A DNA stretch of 64,000 bases from Streptosporangiales bacterium. Lineage in GTDB: Bacteria > Actinomycetota > Actinomycetes > Streptosporangiales > WHST01. This document shows, in pieces, positions 1 to 8,416 of the stretch. The notes under the pieces were generated by a model. It did not search any database, was not told the DNA's origin, and was given only the letters and a program-made list of their open reading frames with translations. The translations under genes and the position numbers were made by a program. The stretch is taken from NCBI GenBank assembly GCA_009379825.1, contig WHTA01000012.1, positions 1-64,000 of the forward strand, written 5' to 3'. Position 1 is the first letter of the stretch. Each line of letters opens with the position of its first letter.

Positions 1-135
1 CCACCGGAGTCTTCACCCGCATCGCCCAGCGACTCCTCGCCCTCACCTCCGGCATCTGGACCAACTGGACCACCGGCGTCACCAGCAAACGATCACTAAC
101 CGCCTACGACCACTGACCAAGGAATCAACCATCTA
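1..135 (+). mobile_element. Right end of an IS982-type insertion sequence (partial)
   Basis: The window opens inside an insertion sequence. The transposase frame stops at 116, and about 20 bases later the sequence changes abruptly into a LuxR-type coding frame that has no beginning. The right terminal inverted repeat should lie in 117-135, a stretch poorer in GC than its surroundings. Its left partner and any target duplication are outside the window, so the exact boundary is estimated to within a few bases. Confidence 0.6.
3..116 (+). CDS. IS982-family transposase, C-terminal 37 residues (partial)
   Basis: Only the end of the gene is present, cut by the window edge. The readable tail runs TGVFTRIAQRLLALTSGIW, then NWTTG, and ends KRSLTAYDH before TGA at 114-116. 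This closing pattern (xRxxQRxLALxxxIWxN...RSLxAYDH) is what I recall from the C-terminus of IS982-family DDE transposases of Streptomyces and relatives. The catalytic DDE residues lie upstream and cannot be checked, so whether the element is active is unknown. Alternatives would be other IS4/IS5-like families; the AYDH ending favours IS982. Confidence 0.7.
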   Translation, partial: TGVFTRIAQRLLALTSGIWTNWTTGVTSKRSLTAYDH

Positions 136-137
136 GG

Positions 138-659
138 GGCGACGTCGCCGCCGCGGACCTCGCGGCGCGCCGCCTCGCCGCCGTCGCCGAGCAGACCGGG
201 AATCGCCGGGCGACCGGCCGGGCGTGGTCCGGCCGCGCGCGGGTGCTGGTCGCGCGGGGGGAGCGCCACGAAGCGGTCGTGGCACTGGAAACGGCCCTGG
301 ATGCCCTGTCCGTCTCCGCTCCCGGCGCGATGGAGACAGCGCACGCACACCTGGACCTGGCGCGGTTACGCGTCGACGACGCGCCCGCGGCCCGGCCGGC
401 CAATGCCGCCGCCGCACTCCTGCGCGTCCTCGGCGACCGCAGCCGCGTGGGTGCCAAGGGCGGCGGCGTGTTGACCGGCCGTGAGCAGGAGGTCCTCCGG
501 CTGGTCACCCAGGGGCTCACCAACGCCGAGATCGGCGGGCGGCTCTACATCTCGACCAAGACGGCCGGGAACCACGTCAGCAACATCCTCACCAAACTCG
601 GGGTGCGCAGCCGCGTCGAGGCAACTGCCTACGCCGCCTCGTACCCCGTCGAGAAATAG
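138..659 (+). pseudogene. LuxR-family regulator, 5'-truncated by the IS element
   Basis: An open frame runs from the IS boundary to TAG at 657-659. Its first part (about residues 1-105) is Ala/Arg-rich helical sequence resembling the TPR-like region of large ATP-binding LuxR regulators, for example the segment around [19 protein letters not shown]. Its last 60 residues are a GerE/LuxR helix-turn-helix, recognisable from [20 protein letters not shown] and the recognition stretch [14 protein letters not shown]. The sensory or ATPase part and the start codon are missing because the frame begins directly at the IS end. A GTG at 243 could start a 138-residue DNA-binding fragment, but no convincing ribosome binding site precedes it. 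I infer disruption by IS insertion, possibly with an adjacent deletion. The genes downstream (methyltransferase, NTF2-like) may once have been its targets. Confidence 0.7.
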
Positions 660-741
660 GGAACGTTCCCCATGCTCGGCATCGGTTGCTGGTCGCATGC
701 TCGAAGCTCAACCGAACGATCCATGGAGCAGAGGAACGGTC

Positions 742-1854
742 ATGACAACCACTGACACCTCACAAGTCGACGAGCACACGCTCGAACAGCAGACAGGTGC
801 GTTCGTCGAACGCGTCTTCGGGTCACTGAACGGCGCCTTGGACCTGTACGTGATCGACATCGGCGTGCGGCTGGGCCTGTACGAGGCGCTGTCAGCTGGT
901 CCGGCAACCTCGTACGAGCTAGCCGAACGCACGGGGTGCGCAGAACGGTACGTCCGCGAATGGCTCGAGCAGCAGACGGTCAGCGGCGTCATCGAGGTGG
1001 CGGACGCCACCGCGGACGCCGCCGACCGGAAGTACGCGCTGCCGCTCGCGCACCAGGAGCCGTTGTGCGACCACGACAGCCCGGCCTTCGTCGGAGCTCT
1101 CGCAGGTTGCGCGACCGAGCTCGGCCCGGCCGTCACCTGGCTGGCGAAAGCGTTCCGTGACGGCGAAGGCGTTCCCCTCGAGCGCTATGGCGAGAGCTTC
1201 GTACGGCTACAGGGCGCGATGACCAGGCCGATGTACACCCACGCCCTGACGGAGGTCTGGTTGCCTGCCCTCGCGGACATCGACGCGCGCCTGCGCGCCG
1301 ACCCGCCCGCCAGGATCGCCGACCTCGCGTGCGGCGTCGGGCTGGCCGCGGTCGCCATGGCGAGGCACTACCCGGCCGTCACCGCCGACGGGTTCGACAA
1401 CGACGAGACGTCGATCGCGATCGCCAGACACAACGCCGCCGAGGCCGGTGTCGCCGACCGGGTCAGGTTCCAGGTGCGGAACCTGTCCGACAACGGCACC
1501 GACGACGGAGTGTACGACGTGGTCACGATTCTCGAGGCGGTCCACGACATGGCCAGACCGGTCGACGCCCTGCGCGCGGCCAAGGGCATGCTCGCGGACG
1601 GCGGCAGGCTGATCGTCGCCGACGAGCACGCTGGGGACAGCTTCGCCGAGCCTGGGCCCATCGACGGGTTCCTCTACGCGGTGAGCATCCTTGCCTGCCT
1701 GCCCCAGTCCATGGCCGAGCAGCCCTCGGCAGCCATCGGGGCCGTCATCCGGCCATCCACCATGTCCGCCCTGGCCGCCGAGGCGGGGTTCTCCGCCACC
1801 ACCAACCTGCCCATCGAGGACGACTTCTGGCGGTTCTATGAGCTCGTCCGTTGA
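742..1854 (+). CDS. Class I SAM-dependent methyltransferase with N-terminal winged helix
   Basis: 370 residues starting at ATG 742, chosen because GAGGAACGG lies just upstream; the frame is open further upstream but without a site. Residues about 15-110 form a winged-helix dimerisation domain of the kind seen in O-methyltransferases (YELAERTGCAERYVREWLEQ). The Rossmann methyltransferase domain follows, with motif I IADLACGVGLAAVAMA near residue 195 and an acidic residue (DGFDND) ending strand 2. The C-terminal RPSTMSALAAEAGFSATTN is typical of this group, which includes mycobacterial Rv2258c-like proteins. It should transfer a methyl group from S-adenosylmethionine to a small molecule; the substrate cannot be read. 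A GC-rich hairpin follows the stop. Neighbours are a broken LuxR regulator and an NTF2-like protein, so it may be left over from a regulated small-molecule pathway. Confidence 0.85.
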   Translation: MTTTDTSQVDEHTLEQQTGAFVERVFGSLNGALDLYVIDIGVRLGLYEALSAGPATSYELAERTGCAERYVREWLEQQTVSGVIEVADATADAADRKYALPLAHQEPLCDHDSPAFVGALAGCATELGPAVTWLAKAFRDGEGVPLERYGESFVRLQGAMTRPMYTHALTEVWLPALADIDARLRADPPARIADLACGVGLAAVAMARHYPAVTADGFDNDETSIAIARHNAAEAGVADRVRFQVRNLSDNGTDDGVYDVVTILEAVHDMARPVDALRAAKGMLADGGRLIVADEHAGDSFAEPGPIDGFLYAVSILACLPQSMAEQPSAAIGAVIRPSTMSALAAEAGFSATTNLPIEDDFWRFYELVR

Positions 1855-1872
1855 CTCCGACGAACCGTCCCG

Positions 1873-1900
1873 CCGGACCGCGCTCACCCGCGCGGTCCGG
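1873..1900 (+). terminator. Hairpin after the methyltransferase gene
   Basis: A perfect 11-bp inverted repeat (CCGGACCGCGC and its complement) with a six-base loop lies 18 bases after the methyltransferase stop. The stem is very GC-rich. No run of T follows, as is common for actinobacterial intrinsic terminators. It could also attenuate read-through into the NTF2-like gene 40 bases downstream. Confidence 0.55.
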
Positions 1901-1939
1901 TTACGCCTCCCCCACACGTCTGCGGGCGGGGAGAGGCTC

Positions 1940-2335
1940 ATGATGACCTGGGACGAGGCGACCGAACTGGTCAAGTCGGTGGAGGCCGCGTTCGGCGCCG
2001 CCGACCTGGCGGCGATCGCCGAAGGGTTCACCGAGGACGCCGTTGCCCGCTTCGCCGACTTCCCCGAGCTGCGCGGCCGTGCCGCGATCATGGAGTTCCT
2101 CACCGCCAGGTTCGCCCGCACCAAATGCTACCGGCTGACGAAGACGCCGCGCGTGCTGATGGGCGACCTGCTCGCGAACAGCTGGGACGCGAGCTGGGAG
2201 GATGCGAAGACGGGCAAGGCCATGCTCGGCCGCGGCACCGAAATCTGGCAGCTACGCGACGGGAAGGTCGCCGTGTGGGACGCCACCTTCAACGCATGGG
2301 AGGAAGGCGGACCACCGACCACCCCGGTGATATGA
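1940..2335 (+). CDS. NTF2-like / SnoaL-like (DUF1348-type) protein
   Basis: 131 residues from ATG 1940; a second in-frame ATG follows at 1943, and GGGGAGAGG lies a few bases upstream. The protein has the cone-shaped NTF2 fold signature: an N-terminal helix (WDEATELVKSVEAAFGAADL), EDAVARFADFPELRGRAAI, a basic helix FLTARFARTKCYRLTKTPR, then beta strands ending IWQLRDGKVAVWDATFNAW. The order of RGRAAIxEFL and RxKxYxLxK resembles DUF1348. Family members are orphan enzymes or ligand-binding proteins, so no reaction is assigned. It is separated from the upstream methyltransferase by a hairpin and converges on purE with a gap of about 120 bases. Confidence 0.8.
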   Translation: MMTWDEATELVKSVEAAFGAADLAAIAEGFTEDAVARFADFPELRGRAAIMEFLTARFARTKCYRLTKTPRVLMGDLLANSWDASWEDAKTGKAMLGRGTEIWQLRDGKVAVWDATFNAWEEGGPPTTPVI

Positions 2336-2457
2336 GCGCCGACCCGCGTCACCCGGCCTGGCGCCGGCACCTCGTCCCACGTGCCGTAACCGGCCGTCCG
2401 CCGATGCCTTGTCCAGATCGATCGCCGGCGCGTCGGAGATCCTCGACGACCCGAGCG

Positions 2458-2967
2458 CTAGCCGTCGGCGAGCTCGTCGCGCAGCCGGGCGCCCTTCGCC
2501 TCCGCCGCGGCCTTCAAGTCCGCCTGGAAGTCGACCATCCTGGCCCGTAGCTTCTGGTCCGCCGCGGCGAGGATACGCACGGCGAGCAGGCCGGCGTTGC
2601 GGGCGCCGCCTACGGAGACCGTCGCGACCGGCACCCCGGCAGGCATCTGCACGATGGACAGCAGCGAGTCCATGCCGTCCAGGTGCGCGAGCGGCACCGG
2701 CACGCCGATGACCGGCAGCGGGGTCACCGACGCGAGCATGCCGGGCAGGTGCGCGGCGCCGCCGGCGCCCGCGACGAGCACCTGCAGGCCGCGGTCCGTC
2801 GCCGTCGCGCCGTACTCGATCATCTCCCGCGGCATCCGGTGCGCGGAGATCACGTCGACCTCGTACGGCACCTCGAACTCGTCCAGGGCCTCGCCGACGG
2901 CGCTCATCACCCGCCAGTCGGAGTCGGACCCCATCACCACGCCGACCACCGGCGTACCTTCGCTCAT
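2458..2967 (-). CDS. purE: 5-(carboxyamino)imidazole ribonucleotide mutase
   Basis: 169 residues from ATG at 2967. Class I PurE converts N5-CAIR to CAIR in de novo purine synthesis, taking its substrate from PurK. The family hallmarks are present near the N-terminus: [13 protein letters not shown] (phosphate-binding GSDSD), then [11 protein letters not shown] with the catalytic His of SAHR, and [12 protein letters not shown]. Length is normal for class I. The start codon overlaps the end of purK by four bases (ATGA), so translation is coupled. The C-terminal tail ([18 protein letters not shown]) is ordinary for actinobacteria. The gene is last in the acyl-CoA dehydrogenase-purK-purE run on this strand and converges on the NTF2-like gene. 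Confidence 0.97.
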   Translation of the reverse strand: MSEGTPVVGVVMGSDSDWRVMSAVGEALDEFEVPYEVDVISAHRMPREMIEYGATATDRGLQVLVAGAGGAAHLPGMLASVTPLPVIGVPVPLAHLDGMDSLLSIVQMPAGVPVATVSVGGARNAGLLAVRILAAADQKLRARMVDFQADLKAAAEAKGARLRDELADG

Positions 2968-4106
2968 CCGTCCCCCCTGAGGTAGTCGCATGCATCCTTG
3001 GCTCGCGCGCGGACGTCGTCGAGGTCGTCGCCGACGGCGGTCACGTGGCCGATCTTGCGGCCAGGCCGCACCTCCTTGCCGTACAGGTGCACCTTCACCG
3101 CCGGGTCCTTGGCCAGCACGTGCACGTACCTGTCGTAGACGTGCGGGTCGGCGCCGCCGAGCAGGTTGGCCATCGCCGTGTACGGCGCGACCGGTGCCGG
3201 TGACCCGAGCGGGAGGTCGAGCACCGCGCGCAGGTGCTGCTCGAACTGCGACGTGCGCGCGCCGTCGATGGTCCAGTGCCCGGAGTTGTGCGGCCGCATC
3301 GCCAGCTCGTTCACCACCACCCCGTCGGCGGTGTCGAACAGCTCCACCGCGAGCACGCCGACGACGCCGAGCTCGCCGGCGATCCGCAGGGCAAGCTGCT
3401 GCGCGAGCAGCGCGTGGTCCTCGGCCAGGCCGGGCGCCGGCGCGAGCACCTCGACGCAGATGCCGTCGCGCTGCACGGTCTCCACCACCGGGTACGCGAC
3501 CGCCTGCCCGTGCGGCGAGCGTGCCACCAGCGCGGCCAGCTCGCGGCGGAACTCCACCCGCTCCTCGAGCAGCAGCGGCACCTCGGGCAGGTCGGCGAGG
3601 TCGTCCGGGCCGTCGAGCACCCACACCCCCTTGCCGTCGTAGCCGCCGCGTGGCGTCTTCGCGATCACCGGCCAGCCGTGCTCCTCGGCGAACGCGCGCA
3701 CCTGCTTGTCGGCCGCACCAGGGTCGGCGTTCGCGTAGGCGGGGCATGGGATGCCGAGCGGCGCCAGCCGGTCGCGCATCACCTGCTTGTCCTGGGCGTG
3801 CAGCAGCGCCGCGGACCCCGGCCGCACCAGGTGTCCGTCCGCCTCGAGCGCACGGAGGTGCTCACCAGGCACGTGCTCGTGGTCGAACGTGACCACGTCA
3901 CAGCCGGCGGCGAACCCGCGGAGGTCGGCCAGCGACGTGTGCTGGCCGACGGTGACGTCGCCGCAGACGAGCACCGCACCGTCGGACGGGTCCGCGGCGA
4001 GCACCCGGAAACCCACGCCGAGCGGGATGGCCGCGGCGTGCGTCATCCGCGCCAGCTGACCGGCGCCGACCATGCCGACCGAGGGGAAACCAGAGGGACT
4101 CTGCAC
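2964..4106 (-). CDS. purK: N5-carboxyaminoimidazole ribonucleotide synthase
   Basis: 380 residues. PurK is the ATP-grasp enzyme that condenses AIR with bicarbonate and ATP to give N5-CAIR for PurE. The N-terminal nucleotide-like fold begins [17 protein letters not shown]. The ATP-grasp core contains [19 protein letters not shown] (lid and phosphate contacts) near residues 145-165, a metal-binding stretch [20 protein letters not shown] near 250-270, and [21 protein letters not shown], the classical PurK signature. Length matches the family. It starts only 27 bases after the acyl-CoA dehydrogenase stop, suggesting co-transcription, and overlaps purE by four bases. Adjacent purK-purE is the usual actinobacterial arrangement. 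Confidence 0.97.
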   Translation of the reverse strand: MQSPSGFPSVGMVGAGQLARMTHAAAIPLGVGFRVLAADPSDGAVLVCGDVTVGQHTSLADLRGFAAGCDVVTFDHEHVPGEHLRALEADGHLVRPGSAALLHAQDKQVMRDRLAPLGIPCPAYANADPGAADKQVRAFAEEHGWPVIAKTPRGGYDGKGVWVLDGPDDLADLPEVPLLLEERVEFRRELAALVARSPHGQAVAYPVVETVQRDGICVEVLAPAPGLAEDHALLAQQLALRIAGELGVVGVLAVELFDTADGVVVNELAMRPHNSGHWTIDGARTSQFEQHLRAVLDLPLGSPAPVAPYTAMANLLGGADPHVYDRYVHVLAKDPAVKVHLYGKEVRPGRKIGHVTAVGDDLDDVRARAKDACDYLRGDG

Positions 4107-4133
4107 AGCCCGAGCCTAGCGACGCCGGGTCGG

Positions 4134-5288
4134 TCAGGAGAGGCCGAGGTCGCGGGCGATCAGTATCCGCTGCACCTCGCTCGTGCCCTCGCCGATCTCC
4201 AGGATCTTCGCGTCGCGCCACATCCGGGCGACGGGGAACTCGTTCATGAAGCCGTACCCGCCGTGCACCTGGGTGGCTTCCCGCGCGTTGGTGACCGCGC
4301 ACTCGGACGCGTGCAGCTTCGCGATCGCCGCGGCCCGCTTGAACGGCTCGCCGCGCAGCATCAGCTCCGCCGCCCGGTAGTACGCCAGCCTGGAGGTGTG
4401 CGCACGCACCTCCATGTCGGAGATCTTGAACTGCATCGCCTGGTACGCCCCGATCGGCTTGCCGAACGCCTCGCGCTGCTGCGCGTACTTCAGTGACTCG
4501 TCCACGCAGCCCTGCGCCAGCCCGGTCGACAGGGCCGCGAGCGCGATCCTGCCCTCGTCGAGGATGCGGAGGAACTGGGCGTAGCCGCGGCCGCGCTCGC
4601 CGAGCAGGTTCGCCGCGGGCACCCGGCAGCCGCTGAACGCGAGCTCCCTGGTGTCGGACGCGTTCCAGCCGACCTTCGAGTACCGCTGGCCGACGGTGAA
4701 CCCGGGTGTGCCCGAAGACACGATGATGCTCGAGAGCTCCTTGCGGCCGTCCGCGTCCACGCCGGTCACGGCGGTCACCGTCACCAGGCCGGTGATCTCC
4801 GTGCCGGCGTTGGTGATGAACGCCTTGCTGCCGTTGATCACCCACTCGTCGCCGTCCAGCTCGGCGGTCGTGGCGGTCGCGCCGGCGTCCGAGCCGCCGC
4901 CCGGCTCGGTGAGCCCGAAGCCGCCGAGGATCTCGCCGCGGCACAGCCGCGGCAGCCAGGTGCGCTTCTGCTCCTCGGTGCCGAACCGGTAGATCGGCAT
5001 GGCGCCGAGCGAGACGCCGGCCTCGACGGTGATCGCCACCGAAGAGTCGACCCGCGCCAGCTCCTCCAGCACCAGGCACAGGGCGAAGTAGTCGCCGCCC
5101 ATGCCGCCGTGCTCCTCGGGGAACGGCAGGCCGAACAGGCCCATCTCGCCCATCTGCCTGACGATGTCGAGCGGGAACTCGTCGCGCTCGTAGAACTCGG
5201 CTATCCGCGGCGCCACCACGTCGCGGGCGAACTCCGCGACGGTCGCACGCAGCGCCTCGTGTTCGGCGTCGAGTCGGTAGTCAAGCAC
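4134..5288 (-). CDS. Acyl-CoA dehydrogenase
   Basis: 384 residues, the usual length of short/medium-chain flavin dehydrogenases. It oxidises an acyl-CoA to trans-2-enoyl-CoA, passing electrons through FAD to electron-transfer flavoprotein. Visible marks are FGLTEPGGGSDAGATATTAE (FAD contact) around residue 130, GIDADG-like substrate loops, and the C-terminal KILEIGEGTSEVQRILIARD, whose EGTS glutamate is the catalytic base of this family. The stretch ATQVHGGYGFMNEFP near residue 345 is typical of short-chain or branched-chain members. In other actinobacteria this gene also neighbours purK/purE, an old association without an obvious metabolic reason. The promoter should lie in the 98-base divergent gap shared with the GtrA gene. 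Confidence 0.95.
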   Translation of the reverse strand: MLDYRLDAEHEALRATVAEFARDVVAPRIAEFYERDEFPLDIVRQMGEMGLFGLPFPEEHGGMGGDYFALCLVLEELARVDSSVAITVEAGVSLGAMPIYRFGTEEQKRTWLPRLCRGEILGGFGLTEPGGGSDAGATATTAELDGDEWVINGSKAFITNAGTEITGLVTVTAVTGVDADGRKELSSIIVSSGTPGFTVGQRYSKVGWNASDTRELAFSGCRVPAANLLGERGRGYAQFLRILDEGRIALAALSTGLAQGCVDESLKYAQQREAFGKPIGAYQAMQFKISDMEVRAHTSRLAYYRAAELMLRGEPFKRAAAIAKLHASECAVTNAREATQVHGGYGFMNEFPVARMWRDAKILEIGEGTSEVQRILIARDLGLS

Positions 5289-5386
5289 GGGATCCTCCGC
5301 ACGTAGGACGGCTTCGTACCCGGGTCACGGGCACCACGCCGGACGCTACACCCACCCGGCACCGGCCGACCGTTAGCCTTGGGCCG

Positions 5387-5932
5387 GTGGCCAGCAGCGC
5401 TGAGGGGGCCGAGGGCGCCCACGACGACCCGCGGTCCGGCATCCTCGGGAAGGCATACCGCCGGTTCCGGCAACTCCTGCACGAGGCAGCGAAGTTCGGC
5501 ACCGTCGGCGCGGTCGCCTGGGTGGTCGACACCGGCGTGTTCAACCTGCTCTACGGGCTCGGCCCGCTCACCGCGAAGGTGCTGGCGACCGCCGTGGCGA
5601 CGACGTTCGCCTTCGCCGGCAACAGGTTCTGGACGTTCCGGCACCGGAAGAACTCCGGGCTGGCGAAGGAGTACTTCCTCTTCTTCGTGTTCAACGGCAT
5701 CGGCCTGCTGATCCAGATGCTGGTGCTCGGCCTGAGCTACTACTGGCTCGCCGACATCTGGCCGGACATCTTCGGCACCCGGCTGGCCAGCAACATCGCG
5801 AGCAACGTGGTCGGCGTCGGCCTGGCCACGCTGTTCCGGTTCTGGTCCTACCGGCGCTGGGTGTTCCTACCGCCGGACGCGCCTCCGGTGGACCCGCACT
5901 CCGGCCTGCCGACCCGCGACGACGACCGCTAG
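5387..5932 (+). CDS. GtrA-family membrane protein
   Basis: 181 residues from GTG 5387. Four hydrophobic segments follow a short polar N-terminus: about residues 36-55, 62-80 (ATAVATTFAFAGNRFWTF), 97-118 and 138-157. GtrA proteins are small inner-membrane proteins thought to help move lipid-linked sugars across the membrane for cell-wall or lipopolysaccharide glycosylation. The family's NRFWTFR motif after helix 2 and its echo FRFWSYRRWVF after helix 4 are both present. A homologue at the same place beside purK is known in mycobacteria (Rv3277). The stop overlaps the convergent DUF6463-like gene by four bases. No glycosyltransferase partner is in the window. Confidence 0.9.
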   Translation: MASSAEGAEGAHDDPRSGILGKAYRRFRQLLHEAAKFGTVGAVAWVVDTGVFNLLYGLGPLTAKVLATAVATTFAFAGNRFWTFRHRKNSGLAKEYFLFFVFNGIGLLIQMLVLGLSYYWLADIWPDIFGTRLASNIASNVVGVGLATLFRFWSYRRWVFLPPDAPPVDPHSGLPTRDDDR

Positions 5933-6327
5933 CCGCGGGCCACGACCCGCCGGCCGCGGCGCAGGGCGGCGACCCCGACCGCGGTGAGCGCCCAGAAGCC
6001 GCTGGCCGGCATCGCCGCGGCGCATGCCAGGCCGGTCGCGGTGAGGGCGACGCCCGCCGCGCGCTGGGCGGCGTGGTCGTCGTTCGCCTCTGCGGACCGC
6101 AGCAGCCGGCCGCCCAGCCAGAGCGCCGGCGCGGGCGCGAGGAACCAGAACGCCGTCGCCCGGCCGCCACGGTCGGGCACGGCGTTCACCACTCCGGCAC
6201 GCGCGATCTCCGCGAGCTCGGTGCGGTAGAGCGCTACCCCGACCCCGACGTGCACGGCGCCGACCACCTGCAGCCACCATCCGGGCGAACGTACGTCCAT
6301 GCCCCGACGGTAAGGCAACGCGCTCAC
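5929..6327 (-). CDS. Small membrane protein, DUF6463-like
   Basis: 132 residues if it starts at GTG 6327, whose first bases overlap the histidine kinase stop (GTGA); an ATG at 6300 would give 123 residues. The overlap favours translational coupling from the kinase. The sequence shows four hydrophobic stretches with WWLQVVGAVHVGVGVALYR near the start and TAFWFLAPAPALWLGGRLL in the middle, the layout I recall for DUF6463. No catalytic residues stand out. Position at the end of the two-component operon suggests co-expression with it, perhaps as an accessory or output protein at the membrane; this is inference. Confidence 0.7.
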   Translation of the reverse strand: MSALPYRRGMDVRSPGWWLQVVGAVHVGVGVALYRTELAEIARAGVVNAVPDRGGRATAFWFLAPAPALWLGGRLLRSAEANDDHAAQRAAGVALTATGLACAAAMPASGFWALTAVGVAALRRGRRVVARG

Positions 6328-7595
6328 GCCGGGCCGCCCACGACCCGCCGTGGCGCGGGCTCGTCGCGGATCGGGCGGAGGAACAGTGCGAACCGCGCCG
6401 GGCGTTCCCGCGCAAGCAGTAGCCGGCCGCCGTCGGCTTCGGCCAGCGACCTGGCCAGGGCGAGGCCGAGCCCGGTGCCGTGGCCGCCTGAGACGTGCTT
6501 GTCGAAGACCTGCTGGCCGAGCCCGGGCGGCACCCCCGGCCCCTCGTCGGTGACCTCGACGACCACCGACTGTGCCGTGGACGACACCCTTACGGTGGTC
6601 GTGCCGTCGCCGTGCACCAGGGCGTTGTCCAGCAGCGTCGCGATGACCTGCGACAACGTGGACGCCGAGACACGCGCCCGCAGCCCGCGGTCACCGGCGA
6701 TACGCAGCTCCCGGTTGCCGCGCCGGAACGCCGGCTCCCACTCGGCGCGCTGCTGGTCGACGACGTCGTCGACGAAGACCGGCTCCATCACCTCGTCGCC
6801 GCCCGACCGTGCCGCGGCCATCAGCTGCTCGACCACGTCGGCCAGCCGGCTCACCTGCGCGAGCGCCGCCTGCGCCTCCTCCTGCACCACGTCAGGGGTG
6901 TTGGCGGCGCTCTCGATCTCCTCCAGCCGCATCGACAGCGCCGCGAGCGGCGTACGCAGCTGGTGCGACGCCTCGCTGGCGAAGGCACGCTCGGCCTGCA
7001 GCAGCTTGGCGATGCGCGCCGCGCTCTTGTCGAGTACCTCGGCGATGCGGTCCACCTCGGCGGTGCCGTAGTGCCTGCGGGCGGGCAGCGACTCCCCCGA
7101 GCCCAGCCGGTCCGCACGCCAGGCCAGGTCGCGCAGCGGCCACGCCAGCCGGCGGGCCTGCAGGTACGCCAGCCCGACGGTGACCCCGACGGCGAGCACG
7201 CCGATCGCCGCGACGACCAGCACGCCGAGGATGCTCGTACGCTCCACCACCGCACGGGGCGTGGCGACCGTCACCAGGATGCCGTCCGTGGTCCTGGCCT
7301 GCGCGGTGAGCTGTGCGCCGGAGACCCGCGGGCCGACCCTGATCACCCGCCCGTTCGGGTAGCGGATGATCGCCCGCACGTCCTCCTGGGTCTTCGGGAT
7401 GTCGCTGGACGTAACCCGCTCGTCGCGCTCGGCCCTGATCTGCACCGACGTCGCGATCGCGTCTGCCGTACGTTGCAGTCGCCGCACCGTCTCGTCGTGC
7501 ACCAGCCGGTACGCGGCGACGGCCAGCGGCACACCGAACACGGTGACGGCCACCAACGAGAGCACGAGGGTCGAGACGACGAGGCGGCGGCGCAT
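6324..7595 (-). CDS. Sensor histidine kinase (HAMP-HisKA-HATPase)
   Basis: 423 residues from ATG 7595, 16 bases after the response regulator stop. Membrane segments at about 6-28 and 122-145 flank an extracytoplasmic domain of about 90 residues. A HAMP-like linker follows, then the dimerisation helix with phosphoacceptor His211 in ASEASHQLRTPLAALSMRL. The ATPase domain shows an N box (LLDNALVHGDG), a G1 box (DEGPGVP) and GHGTGLGLALARSLAEADGG. It should autophosphorylate on His211 and transfer to Asp52 of the adjacent regulator. The signal is unknown; the sensor domain has no cysteine pair or known ligand motif. The long open frame upstream of 7595 is regulator sequence read out of frame. Confidence 0.95.
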   Translation of the reverse strand: MRRRLVVSTLVLSLVAVTVFGVPLAVAAYRLVHDETVRRLQRTADAIATSVQIRAERDERVTSSDIPKTQEDVRAIIRYPNGRVIRVGPRVSGAQLTAQARTTDGILVTVATPRAVVERTSILGVLVVAAIGVLAVGVTVGLAYLQARRLAWPLRDLAWRADRLGSGESLPARRHYGTAEVDRIAEVLDKSAARIAKLLQAERAFASEASHQLRTPLAALSMRLEEIESAANTPDVVQEEAQAALAQVSRLADVVEQLMAAARSGGDEVMEPVFVDDVVDQQRAEWEPAFRRGNRELRIAGDRGLRARVSASTLSQVIATLLDNALVHGDGTTTVRVSSTAQSVVVEVTDEGPGVPPGLGQQVFDKHVSGGHGTGLGLALARSLAEADGGRLLLARERPARFALFLRPIRDEPAPRRVVGGPA

Positions 7596-7611
7596 CGAGA
7601 TCAGCGGGCGG

Positions 7612-8280
7612 TCAGTCTCGCTCGAACCGGAAGCCGACCCCACGGACCGTGGTGATGTAGTGCGGGTCGGTAGCGTCGTCACCGAGCTTGCGGCGCAGCC
7701 AGGAGATGTGCATGTCCAGGGTCTTCGTCGACCCCCACCACTTGCTGCCCCACACCTCCTGCATGAGCTGGTCGCGGGTGACGACCTTGCCCGCGTCGCG
7801 CACGAGCACGCGCAGCAGGTCGAACTCCTTCGTGGTGAGCACCAGTTCCGCGTCGCCGAGCCAGGCGCGGCGGCTGTCGCTGTCGATCCGGACGCCGTGC
7901 ACCTGCGCGTGCTCGCTGGCGCCGCGGCGCAGCAGCGCCCGCACACGGGCGAGCAGCTCAGCCAGCCGGAACGGCTTCGTCACGTAGTCGTCGGCGCCGG
8001 CGTCCAGCCCGACGACCGTGTCGACCTCGTCGGCACGCGCCGTCAGCACGAGGATCGGCAGATCGCGCCCTTCGGCACGCAGCTTGCGGCAGACGTCCAG
8101 CCCGTCGAGCTCGGGCAGCCCGAGGTCGAGCACGAGCAGGTCGACGCCTGCGTCGTGTGCGGTATGCAACGCCTCGACGCCGCTCTCGGACACGTCGACC
8201 TCGTACCCCTCCCGCCGGAACGCGCGGGTCAACGGCTCCGCGATCGACGCGTCGTCTTCGGCCAGCAACACCCGTGTCAT
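7612..8280 (-). CDS. OmpR/PhoB-type response regulator
   Basis: 222 residues. The receiver domain (1-115) has the acidic pocket AEDD, phosphoacceptor Asp52 in LVLDLGLPELDG, Thr80 in LVLTARAD and Lys102 in VTKPF. The winged-helix DNA-binding domain (about 125-220) carries LTTKEFDLLRVLVRDAG and the recognition region ending YITTVRGVGFRFE. It is the first gene of a regulator-kinase-DUF6463 unit. The 136-base gap upstream separates it from the carboxylase gene on the same strand and contains that gene's hairpin. Direct targets cannot be read. Confidence 0.96.
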   Translation of the reverse strand: MTRVLLAEDDASIAEPLTRAFRREGYEVDVSESGVEALHTAHDAGVDLLVLDLGLPELDGLDVCRKLRAEGRDLPILVLTARADEVDTVVGLDAGADDYVTKPFRLAELLARVRALLRRGASEHAQVHGVRIDSDSRRAWLGDAELVLTTKEFDLLRVLVRDAGKVVTRDQLMQEVWGSKWWGSTKTLDMHISWLRRKLGDDATDPHYITTVRGVGFRFERD

Positions 8281-8368
8281 GAGGAGGCCTCTCGCGTGAG
8301 CATCGTAGCGAGTACGCTACCCGGCGCGCGCGAGCCAGGCGCAGGTGAGCGAGGAGCGGAGCGCGGGA

Positions 8369-8414
8369 GGCCGACGGGAAGCACAGTCATACGACGATCG
8401 TACGCCCGTCGGCC
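8369..8414 (-). terminator. Nested hairpin after the carboxyltransferase gene
   Basis: Two bases beyond the stop codon at 8417, reading on the minus strand, a perfect 10-bp inverted repeat (GGCCGACGGG at 8369-8378 with its complement at 8405-8414) encloses a second, smaller one (TACGA/TCGTA). It fits an intrinsic terminator separating the carboxylase gene from the two-component operon. No T tract is present. Confidence 0.55.
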
Positions 8415-8416
8415 GG

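Noticed and set aside
243-659. An independent 138-residue LuxR protein
   Set aside because: The coding pattern continues unbroken upstream to the IS end, so the frame is the rear of a larger gene rather than a small regulator.
2458-3747. A 429-residue frame joining purE to upstream sequence
   Set aside because: The upstream part is purK read out of frame; PurE starts at 2967 with a normal ATGA overlap.
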